20,398 nt of DNA from CAYUUP01 sp964447925. Lineage in GTDB: Bacteria; Bacillota; Clostridia; Oscillospirales; Oscillospiraceae. The first letter of the stretch is position 1, and the number at the start of each line of letters is the position of its first letter. Both the position numbers and the translations under genes were made by a program. A model generated the notes under the pieces. The model worked only from the letters and a program-made list of their open reading frames with translations. It was not told the DNA's origin and searched no databases. This document shows, in pieces, positions 6,887 through 13,642 of this stretch. The stretch lies in NCBI GenBank assembly GCA_964447925.1, contig CAYUUP010000020.1, positions 1 to 20,398 on the forward strand, written 5' to 3'.

Positions 6887-7843
6887 ATGTCTGATTATAA
6901 AAGCTGGGAAACCTTCCATGCGCTTGCCGCCGCACCCTATTGGGAATTGGAGTACGCAGGGATGTTTGCGGATGACTGCGAGTTGGAGCTTCCCTATGCA
7001 CCTCCGGGTATGCCGCAGTATATCAACGCGATCGATCGGCCCGTGCATTTCAAATGGCTAGCGAGAACAACCAGAAACTGGCAGTTCACCGAGATCCAGC
7101 CCTATGGCGCGCCAGAGGATAGCGACATTTTCTGGCTCATGCGGAAGGGGAGCTGCAAAGCCAGCTGGGGTGGTCAAAAAAACATGGATTTTTATAGTCG
7201 TTATATCATTAAGGCCACTATTGTAGACGGCAAGATCCACTGTTTGAAAGAGTTATCCGATCCGCTGGCCTACCTGAAAGCTGCCGGGCGCGAACTGCCG
7301 GTATTCCCTATGATAATTGATCCGGCGGCTGCGGTACGGGAACAGCCGCTGATTGACTCCAAGCGGAACGCGGTATTCTCCTGCGATGACAGTCCGGAGG
7401 TCTGTGAGGCCCGCAAGCAGCGTACGCTGGATGCCTTGCGCTACCACCGGATCGACCCCGCATGGGCGGACGCAGTGAAGGAGGCGCCCAACATCGATGG
7501 CGCACTCTTCTTCGCCCCCGCCGACATGACGGAGGACTGCACCCCCCACCGTCAGGCGGGACATTTGGACTGGCTGGAAAAATCCGAGGTGGACGCTAAT
7601 TTTGCTTCCAACGAGTTCCCGGTCTATGCCACAGGCGATCCCAATGTCTTTTTTGACGAGTGCAGCTATAACGGGGTATTCCATTGGGTTGGCAGCCCTC
7701 AGGGCGGATATCGCAACGTATATATCGACCGCTATGTCTTTGATCACGGCTATCTGGTGGAATACAGCGAGGCGCTGAACCCCATCAATAAGTTCAACTC
7801 CATCAATGTGAGCATTCCCAGTTTTCCGTATTTTTTCGATTGA
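6887..7843 (+). CDS. Tandem PhzA/PhzB-like (SnoaL/NTF2 fold) protein, copy 1
   Basis: 318 residues, about twice the usual 150-165 of PhzA/PhzB. Two halves are visible: residues 1-145 end with DGKIHCLKELSDP (114-126) and LPVFP; residues 155-318 contain ATGDPNVFFDECSYNG and end with HGYLVEYSEALNP (287-299), then FNSINVSIPSFP. This Gly-Lys-Ile...Asn-Pro ending is the PhzA/B signature. NTF2-fold members act as dehydratases, isomerases or condensation enzymes without cofactor. The N-terminal PYWELEYAGMF and PYAPPGMPQ recur in the second copy at 10383-11321. GGAGAG precedes the ATG. It is divergent from the DapB-like gene and upstream of the LysR gene. The reaction is unknown; I could not find the PhzB-type Glu clearly in either half. 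Confidence 0.8.
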   Translation: MSDYKSWETFHALAAAPYWELEYAGMFADDCELELPYAPPGMPQYINAIDRPVHFKWLARTTRNWQFTEIQPYGAPEDSDIFWLMRKGSCKASWGGQKNMDFYSRYIIKATIVDGKIHCLKELSDPLAYLKAAGRELPVFPMIIDPAAAVREQPLIDSKRNAVFSCDDSPEVCEARKQRTLDALRYHRIDPAWADAVKEAPNIDGALFFAPADMTEDCTPHRQAGHLDWLEKSEVDANFASNEFPVYATGDPNVFFDECSYNGVFHWVGSPQGGYRNVYIDRYVFDHGYLVEYSEALNPINKFNSINVSIPSFPYFFD

Positions 7844-7852
7844 CTCTGTCTC

Positions 7853-7881
7853 TTTTCAAATTGCCCAGTGCGTGATATAAT
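7853..7881 (+). promoter_or_regulatory. Promoter for the LysR-MATE pair
   Basis: TTTTCA (7853-7858), 17 bases, TATAAT (7876-7881). The start near 7888 leaves a leader of about 60 bases. The -35 lies only 10 bases after the stop codon of the preceding gene, and no terminator is visible between, so read-through may also feed this pair. Confidence 0.6.
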
Positions 7882-7936
7882 GAAGAAAGAATATTTTGGG
7901 ATGAGAGAACTGTTTGTCATCTGAGCCAATTTGAAA
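7854..7936. repeat. Separated 10 bp inverted repeat around the LysR leader
   Basis: TTTCAAATTG (7854-7863) is the exact reverse complement of CAATTTGAAA (7927-7936), 63 bases apart. The left arm overlaps the -35 element, the right arm touches the AGGAA ribosome binding site. It could be a pair of half-sites for autoregulation, or an RNA pairing in read-through transcripts. Chance cannot be excluded. Confidence 0.4.
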
Positions 7937-7948
7937 GGAAGAATCAGA

Positions 7949-8860
7949 ATGGATCTCAAGAGCCTGCAATGCTTTATCGCTGTGGCGGAGCGGCTCAGCT
8001 TCAGCAGGGCAGCTCAGCACCTTTACATCTCGCAGCCCTCGCTTAGCATCCGCATCAACGCGCTGGAGGAAGAACTGGGGACAAAGCTGTTCCTGCGGAC
8101 ACACCAAGCGGTCTATTTGACGGAGGAGGGCGCCAATATACTCCCAGTGGTGCGGGATATTCTGGAGAAGGTCTATAGTCTACCCTTTGTAGTGGCGAAC
8201 ACGCCCCAGAAGGAGGAGAGCCAAAGTCTCTGTGTTGGGATCGACACAACGGAAGACCGTACACTGAAGATTGTACTGGCCGCTTTTTCCAACTTCCACC
8301 GAGATTTCCCTGATGTAAAGGTACGGGCCATCGACACCAGCGTCGGTGATTATGAGCGGCAGCTCCTGAGCGGTGAGCTGGACTGCTGTATCATGGTCAT
8401 GCAGGGAGATGTGCGGCTCAGTCCCTCTCTCGCCTTTCTGCCCATTTTGCAGGAGCCCACAGTACTGGTCACCAGGGACGCCGATGACATGACCCTGACG
8501 GATGTGCTGCGAATGCGGGAACTCCAGTTGCTGGAGGATCCGCCCAACGGATCCCAGTGGAACCGGGAATACCTGTCCTTTGTGTCAGACTATGTTTCCG
8601 ACATAAAGCCCAGTTATGTCTCTGTTCAAAATCTCCGTATCAATCTGCTTTACGGCCGGGTGGCAACTTTTGTTCCAGAATCCTATGTTTATACACTGAA
8701 TTGTCCCAATCTCACAATCTTTCCTGTGGAGCGCATTGGCGGCAGAGTCAATAATATACTAACCTGGAACAGACTGAACGATAACCCGGCGATCCAGCTC
8801 TTTGTCAATCAGTTCTCCATGCTGAATCTAGAAACCGAGGATAACAACTACAGATTATGA
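7949..8860 (+). CDS. LysR-type transcriptional regulator
   Basis: 303 residues, standard for the family. The winged helix-turn-helix occupies residues 1-60: MDLKSLQCFIAVAERLSFSR, then AAQHLYISQPSLSIRINALE and ELGTKLFLRT. The effector-binding domain (about 90-295) has the periplasmic-binding-protein fold. I start at the ATG at 7949 because AGGAA sits 8 bases upstream; an in-frame TTG at 7931 would add six unlikely residues. Its stop overlaps the ATG of the MATE gene (ATGA), so exporter and sensor are made together. By position it is the likely regulator of the flanking PhzA/B, dehydrogenase and flavoprotein units, with a pathway compound as co-inducer. Confidence 0.92.
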   Translation: MDLKSLQCFIAVAERLSFSRAAQHLYISQPSLSIRINALEEELGTKLFLRTHQAVYLTEEGANILPVVRDILEKVYSLPFVVANTPQKEESQSLCVGIDTTEDRTLKIVLAAFSNFHRDFPDVKVRAIDTSVGDYERQLLSGELDCCIMVMQGDVRLSPSLAFLPILQEPTVLVTRDADDMTLTDVLRMRELQLLEDPPNGSQWNREYLSFVSDYVSDIKPSYVSVQNLRINLLYGRVATFVPESYVYTLNCPNLTIFPVERIGGRVNNILTWNRLNDNPAIQLFVNQFSMLNLETEDNNYRL

Positions 8861-10254
8861 ACCAGACTCTTACAAACGACCTTACCCGGGGGCCGGTGCG
8901 CCGTCAACTCCTGCTCTTTGCCTGCCCCATTATGCTGGCAAATCTCCTCCAAACAGTATATGGTCTTGTGGACATGATGATCGTTGGAAAAGCGGTCGGC
9001 TCCGTTGGACTGAGTGCTGTGGGCATCGGCAGTATGATTACAACCGTCTTTCTCACAGTGGGTCAGTGTACTGCCTCTGCCGGCCAGATCGTCATCTCTC
9101 AGCAGATCGGTGCTGGGGATCAAAAGGGGCTGAACAGCACCATCGGAACTCTATTTTCCCTGCTGGCCATTGTGGGCGTAATCTTCGGTGCGGTGTGTGT
9201 CATCTTTGCCAGGCCAATCCTGGATCTGATGAACACTCCGGCTGCGGCGCTCAGCGAGGCCCGGGATTACGTCCTGGTCTGTGGTGCGGGGATGCTCTTC
9301 GTCTATGGTTATAATGCCGTCAGTTCCATCCTTCGGGGAATGGGAGAATCCCGCTTGCCCCTTATTATCATTGGCATTGCCTCTGTCCTCAATGTGATAT
9401 TGGACTGGCTCTTTGTCATGGAGTTCGGTATGCGAACGTTGGGCGCGGCGCTGGCTACTGTCATCGCTCAGACTCTGTCCTGCGTCCTGGCTCTTATCTG
9501 GCTCTATCGCCATAAGGTTGCCTTTGGTTTCGACTTCAAGCTCCACAGCTTCGCCATCATTCCCCGAAAGCTGCGGGTGATTGTCATGCTGGCCATCCCC
9601 TACGTGGTGCAGGGGCTGATGATTACGCTCTCCATGTCTTTCATCAATTCCCGGATCAACGCCTATGACGTGACAGCCTCCGCCGTGGATGCTGTGGGCC
9701 AGAAACTGGACAACATGCTCTATATCGTCTCCGGGGCCTTTGCAACAGCCTCTGCCGCCATGATCGGGCAGTGCTTTGGGGCCGGAGAACACAAGCGCAT
9801 TGAGAGCATCTATCGAAACGGCATGGCCATCTGCATGGCGGTCTTTGTGGTGGTTTCCGTGGTATTGCTGGCTCTTCCCAAGCAGATTTTCGGGCTGTTT
9901 TCTAATGACTCGGACGTTATCGCCATGGCGCCTCAGTTCATGCTCATTACGGTGCTGTTTTTCTTGTCCGCATCTTCGATGGTATCACCTTTTGCGGTGG
10001 TGGAGGGCATCGGCTACGCCAAACTCGGACTGATTATCAGTCTGTTGGACGGCGTGGTAGCCCGTATCGGCTTCAGCCTGATCCTGGAACATTTCTTCTC
10101 CGTCTATGGCCTATGGATTGGCAGTTCCGCCGCAGGCCTTGTCACCACGATAATCTCTATGATCTACTACCATAGCAAGCGCTGGAAAAAGAGAAAAGTT
10201 CTCATCAGCATGGATGAAGCTGAGGGATCAAGTGACCAAAGCGCAGCTCCGTGA
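8857..10254 (+). CDS. MATE family multidrug/metabolite efflux transporter
   Basis: 465 residues with about twelve hydrophobic segments in two homologous MatE halves. The N-terminus reads FACPIMLANLLQTVYGLVDM and then MIVGKAVG, the typical first-helix pattern of the family. The second half starts near residue 235 with MLAIPYVVQGLMITLSMSF. The C-terminus is short and charged. These transporters export organic compounds by Na+ or H+ antiport across the cytoplasmic membrane. The ATG overlaps the LysR stop by 4 bases and lacks a well-placed ribosome binding site (GAGG is about 16 bases away), so translation is probably coupled. A strong hairpin follows. Export of a pathway product or toxic substrate is inferred from context. 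Confidence 0.92.
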   Translation: MNQTLTNDLTRGPVRRQLLLFACPIMLANLLQTVYGLVDMMIVGKAVGSVGLSAVGIGSMITTVFLTVGQCTASAGQIVISQQIGAGDQKGLNSTIGTLFSLLAIVGVIFGAVCVIFARPILDLMNTPAAALSEARDYVLVCGAGMLFVYGYNAVSSILRGMGESRLPLIIIGIASVLNVILDWLFVMEFGMRTLGAALATVIAQTLSCVLALIWLYRHKVAFGFDFKLHSFAIIPRKLRVIVMLAIPYVVQGLMITLSMSFINSRINAYDVTASAVDAVGQKLDNMLYIVSGAFATASAAMIGQCFGAGEHKRIESIYRNGMAICMAVFVVVSVVLLALPKQIFGLFSNDSDVIAMAPQFMLITVLFFLSASSMVSPFAVVEGIGYAKLGLIISLLDGVVARIGFSLILEHFFSVYGLWIGSSAAGLVTTIISMIYYHSKRWKKRKVLISMDEAEGSSDQSAAP

Positions 10255-10325
10255 AAGAACCGGGGCTGTGCTTTATATATCCGGAATACGATAGAGATCT
10301 TCCTTCCTGCATGCATCAGCATATG

Positions 10326-10366
10326 AGGAACCGGCAAAGGGTGGTTGGCATCCTTTGCCGGTTCCT
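10326..10366. terminator. Terminator hairpin after the MATE gene
   Basis: AGGAACCGGCAAAGG (10326-10340) pairs perfectly with CCTTTGCCGGTTCCT (10352-10366), a 15 bp stem with an 11-base loop. On the plus strand it is followed by the T-rich GCTTTGCTGTT. It separates the convergent MATE and second PhzA/B genes. Confidence 0.8.
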
Positions 10367-10382
10367 GCTTTGCTGTTCAGAA

Positions 10383-11321
10383 TCAGAAATTGAAGAAGGG
10401 AATCGTGGGGATACACTGGTTCATCGAGTTGAATTTGCAAAGGGGGTTAAAATAGACCCTGAAGTGGGAAACCTTACCCTGATCCAGAAATGCGATCTGG
10501 AGTTCCCGCTGGATATAATGCCCCTCCCGCTGGCTCCAGGTGGTGACGCCATAGCCCAGGCTTTCCACGACAATCACATTGGGATCAATCGTTTCATAGT
10601 AGCCGCTTCTGGGATCGCTGTTCCATTCCGGCACTACCCGGAACATCCACTCGGTCTGCACATCAAAGGACTTCCCGGAATAGCCCTCGGTCATGCTATA
10701 GGGCGCGTTGGGGCAGACCTCCAACACATTGGCAGCATAGATGGGTTCCGGATCGCCATCCACTTCGATGGGGTTTGCGAAGTTGTTGACCGCCCGCTGA
10801 ACGTTTTGCGCCACGGAAAACTTGGAAACGCCGTTCTCCGGCATACGGACGGAGGGGCAGTCATCCACCGGGTCAAAGATAAATGCGGGCAGCACGATAC
10901 CCATGGCATCATAGAAGCTGATGGGATTGAAGTAATCCCTGATATGGATAATCTTCCCGTCCTTGATGGTAAAGCGTACGGCGTGTTCGTTTTGGTACCT
11001 ACAGGGGCGCTTCGCCAGATATATATCGCATTTGCAGAAATAGACACCCCAGAGTACGCCGGGATCCTTGGTCTGGATGACGGTGGAATCACCCACAGTT
11101 TCCCAGTTGGATACGATATTCCGCATCCAATAACGGAAGGCTTCGAACTCAAAGGGAGCGTAGTGCTGATAGAATCCTGGAGGCGCATGGGGAAAATCGA
11201 CCACGATCTCGGGATCGAACAAATCGCTATACGCTTCCTCCCAGTATGGGACGGAGCAATACTTCTTTACAATGTCATACTGCTGGTTTGGTTCGTTTTT
11301 TACCTTAGGCAGCGGAATCAT
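10383..11321 (-). CDS. Tandem PhzA/PhzB-like (SnoaL/NTF2 fold) protein, copy 2
   Basis: 312 residues with the same two-domain plan as the gene at 6887-7843. The first half contains PYWEEAYSDLF (25-35) and PHAPPGFYQ (44-52) and ends at DGKIIHIRDYFNP (121-133). The second half contains ETIDPNVIVVESLGYG and ends at QGKVSHFRVYFNP (281-293), then FNSMNQCIPTIP. The C-terminus aligns closely with copy 1 (NPxxKFNSxNxxIPxxPxF), but the bodies are strongly diverged, so this is an old duplication rather than a repeat. No signal peptide is present. AAGGAGG precedes the ATG. It is divergent from the flavoprotein operon and shares its 348-base control region. Possible roles are dehydratase, isomerase or a ligand-binding partner. 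Confidence 0.8.
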   Translation of the reverse strand: MIPLPKVKNEPNQQYDIVKKYCSVPYWEEAYSDLFDPEIVVDFPHAPPGFYQHYAPFEFEAFRYWMRNIVSNWETVGDSTVIQTKDPGVLWGVYFCKCDIYLAKRPCRYQNEHAVRFTIKDGKIIHIRDYFNPISFYDAMGIVLPAFIFDPVDDCPSVRMPENGVSKFSVAQNVQRAVNNFANPIEVDGDPEPIYAANVLEVCPNAPYSMTEGYSGKSFDVQTEWMFRVVPEWNSDPRSGYYETIDPNVIVVESLGYGVTTWSQREGHYIQRELQIAFLDQGKVSHFRVYFNPLCKFNSMNQCIPTIPFFNF

Positions 11322-11460
11322 ACGGAATTCCTCCTTACATAGTTTGCAGGTGTACGGCGCTGTGGAAATCAGGCTGGAGAACAGCGACGCGGATGAAGAA
11401 TCTGCATATACATTTTCGGCCTTTTTTATGGAAAAATCAAATACTAAATCTTAATATCCT

Positions 11461-11502
11461 ATTATAGTCATTTCCAAATCAACTTTTATATAGAAAAAAG
11501 TT
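11461..11502 (-). promoter_or_regulatory. Possible regulated promoter for PhzA/B copy 2
   Basis: On the minus strand a consensus TATAAT lies at 11461-11466 but has no matching -35. Instead an inverted repeat AACTTTT (11481-11487)/AAAAGTT (11496-11502) covers that position, as in promoters that depend on an activator. The leader would be about 130 bases. Confidence 0.35.
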
Positions 11503-11565
11503 CTGATGATTCTCCCCAAAAGGCAAGTTGCAGCCTCACTGTCCCAGCATTAAAAATCACAATAG

Positions 11566-11583
11566 TAAAACATTGTAGTTTTA
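11566..11583. promoter_or_regulatory. TAAAAC dyad beside the flavoprotein promoter
   Basis: TAAAAC (11566-11571) and GTTTTA (11578-11583) form a perfect inverted repeat around ATTGTA. A further AAAAC (11592-11596) repeats the half-site. The dyad ends 3 bases before the -35 element, mirroring the ACCGGT dyad at 6790-6809 in position though not in sequence. Confidence 0.4.
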
Positions 11584-11586
11584 TAA

Positions 11587-11616
11587 TTTACAAAACTGCT
11601 TCCCTGATGCTACAAT
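11587..11616 (+). promoter_or_regulatory. Promoter of the flavoprotein-ABC transporter operon
   Basis: TTTACA (11587-11592), 18 bases, TACAAT (11611-11616); each hexamer has one mismatch to consensus. The start near 11623 gives a leader of about 47 bases before the ATG. Confidence 0.6.
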
Positions 11617-11669
11617 AAGATTGTGCATTACATAGATGTTTTACAGTTCATTTTCAAGGAGGTTTCCGT

Positions 11670-13610
11670 ATGAAGCAGATGTTTCCCCGCCTGATGTCTC
11701 CCATCAAGGTGCGGAACACAGTGTTGCGCAACAGACTTATGTCGACTACCTCAGTGCCGCATTTCATCTCCGGCCCGGAGAAGCACCCCAACGACCACAT
11801 GATCCTGCACCATGCTAAGCGTGCTGCTGCCGGTGCCGGAGTGGTCACCATCTCCCATACCTATGATAGCGTGGGGCCGTTTTCGTTTCCGGATGTGGGC
11901 GGCGATCCGCCTCATTTCCCGGAATTCGACATATGGGATCCTAAGTGCCAGAACTATATGATTATGCTCAACGATGCCATCCACTACTATGGCTCCAAGA
12001 GCTGCTTTGATCTGGCATACCGCTACGAATTTGACTATGACGTGACAGGGGATCCGGTGCGCGGCATCAAAGAGTTGACCAAGGAGAGAATTGACTGGTA
12101 CATTGATCTCCTTAAGGAGCAGATCGATCTCTGCAAGCCTCTTGGCTTCGATATGATCTCCCTCCACTGCGCCTATGGGGACACTTTTATGCCCCGATTC
12201 CTTTCCCCTGCCACCAACCATCGCACCGATGAGTACGGCGGCAGCTTTGAGAACCGAATCAAGATTCCACTGCATGTGCTGCGTTCCCTGCGTGCGTATG
12301 CCCCCAAGGATTTGCTTTTCTCCGCCTGCTGGAGTGCAGAGGAGCCAGGCGAGGACGGATTGAAGATCGACGAGTTTATCCGTTTTGCCAAGATTTTGGA
12401 CGAAGAGGGGCTGCTGGACATCATGCAGGTTCGGGCAGGCTTCATTGATGATTCGCATCCCACCGGCTACTGCGCCCCCTATCCTACCCTCAAAGAATCC
12501 TCCATTCTGATGGAGCAGAATTTCAAACATATGGTCATTGCCCCCATCGGCGGCTTCCAGGATCCCTATGATATGGAGAAAGCGCTGGAGGAGAACAAGG
12601 CCCAAATGTTTTGCGCCGCCCGTATGTGGATTGCCGACCCTGCCTGGGGTCAAAAGATTGCCGAGGGCCGTCCGGAGGACATCACTCCCTGCATTCTCTG
12701 CAACCGCTGCCATGTTATCGGTAATAATGTACCCTATCTGTCCATGTGTTCCGTGAACCCAGAGTTCGGCATCCAGCATGTGTTGGACAAGGCCACAACT
12801 CCGGTGAGCCGCAAAAAGAAGGTTGCCGTTGTGGGCGGCGGCCCAGCTGGAATGCGCTGCGCTTGCTATCTGGCCGACCGGGGGCATGACGTGTTCCTCT
12901 ATGAGGCCAGCAACAAGCTGGGCGGTCAGTTCATTGCCGCCTCTGTCCCTGCTTTCAAGTGGCCTCAGAAGCGCTATCTGGACTGGCTCATCGCACAGGT
13001 GCAAAAGCGGGAGAATGTCCGTATCCTGCTGAACACCCCAGCCACGCCGCAGATGATCCAGGATGAGGAGTTTGACGCCTGTGTCGCTGCCGTGGGAGCC
13101 ATCCCCGCGATGCCGCCCATCCCGGGCATCGAAAGTGCCAATGTCCTCTCCGCAGTAGATGCGCTGAATCAGCCGAAGAGGGTCGGTCATCAAGTGGTGG
13201 TCATCGGCGGCGGCGAGGTTGGCATTGAGACAGCCATCCATCTGGGCCGTTGCGGACACCCAACCACTGTGCTGGAGATGCAGGATGGCATTGCCAAAGA
13301 GGTCATGGTTCCCCATGTGGGAACGGTCATTTTGGACAACGTGGCGGCCACGCCAGATCTTGAGTGCCGAACCAGTGTGACCGTGACGGGTATTACCCCA
13401 GAGGGCGTCACCTATACCGAACAGGATGGCGAGTCACGGTTTGTCCCAGCGGATACCGTCGTGGTGGCAGTTGGCTCCAAGGCTCTTCAGGATGAGGGAA
13501 TGGCCTACTACGGTATTGTCCCGGAAACTTGGGTCATTGGCGACTGTACCCACCCCAGCAGCATCATGTTTGCGAACCGTGCGGCTTATGCAGCTGCGCA
13601 AAATATATAA
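11670..13610 (+). CDS. Old Yellow Enzyme-type FMN/4Fe-4S/FAD reductase (2-enoate reductase, BaiCD/BaiH and FadH-like)
   Basis: 646 residues, the size of 2-enoate and 2,4-dienoyl-CoA reductases. Residues 1-335 form the FMN TIM barrel, with RFLSPATNHRTDEYGGSFEN at about 176-195 as the family hallmark. Cysteines 341, 344, 347 and 360 (CILCNRC, then C after 12 residues) would bind a 4Fe-4S cluster. Residues 385 onward carry GGGPAG (389-394) for FAD, GGGEVG (513-518) for the nicotinamide cofactor, and WVIGDC (621-626). The enzyme should reduce a C=C bond conjugated to a carbonyl, using NAD(P)H, in the cytoplasm. AAGGAGG precedes the ATG. It heads an operon: the binding-lipoprotein gene starts 32 bases later, so the imported compound or a derivative may be the substrate. 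Confidence 0.9.
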   Translation: MKQMFPRLMSPIKVRNTVLRNRLMSTTSVPHFISGPEKHPNDHMILHHAKRAAAGAGVVTISHTYDSVGPFSFPDVGGDPPHFPEFDIWDPKCQNYMIMLNDAIHYYGSKSCFDLAYRYEFDYDVTGDPVRGIKELTKERIDWYIDLLKEQIDLCKPLGFDMISLHCAYGDTFMPRFLSPATNHRTDEYGGSFENRIKIPLHVLRSLRAYAPKDLLFSACWSAEEPGEDGLKIDEFIRFAKILDEEGLLDIMQVRAGFIDDSHPTGYCAPYPTLKESSILMEQNFKHMVIAPIGGFQDPYDMEKALEENKAQMFCAARMWIADPAWGQKIAEGRPEDITPCILCNRCHVIGNNVPYLSMCSVNPEFGIQHVLDKATTPVSRKKKVAVVGGGPAGMRCACYLADRGHDVFLYEASNKLGGQFIAASVPAFKWPQKRYLDWLIAQVQKRENVRILLNTPATPQMIQDEEFDACVAAVGAIPAMPPIPGIESANVLSAVDALNQPKRVGHQVVVIGGGEVGIETAIHLGRCGHPTTVLEMQDGIAKEVMVPHVGTVILDNVAATPDLECRTSVTVTGITPEGVTYTEQDGESRFVPADTVVVAVGSKALQDEGMAYYGIVPETWVIGDCTHPSSIMFANRAAYAAAQNI

Positions 13611-13642
13611 TCCAACATATTAAAGCTCAAGGAGGAAATGAA

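Noticed and set aside
6887..11321. Phenazine biosynthesis cluster
   Set aside because: Only the PhzA/B-like fold is present. There is no PhzC, D, E, F or G, so phenazine production is not supported.
10251..11342. Plus-strand open frame of 363 codons after the MATE gene
   Set aside because: It runs through the terminator hairpin and antisense to the second PhzA/B gene. It has no ribosome binding site and no family match.
11751..13316. Long open frame (521 codons) on the minus strand
   Set aside because: It lies entirely opposite the flavoprotein gene, whose motifs are intact. Its translation has no recognisable domain and is rich in the His/Gly/Asp pattern typical of antisense frames in GC-rich genes.
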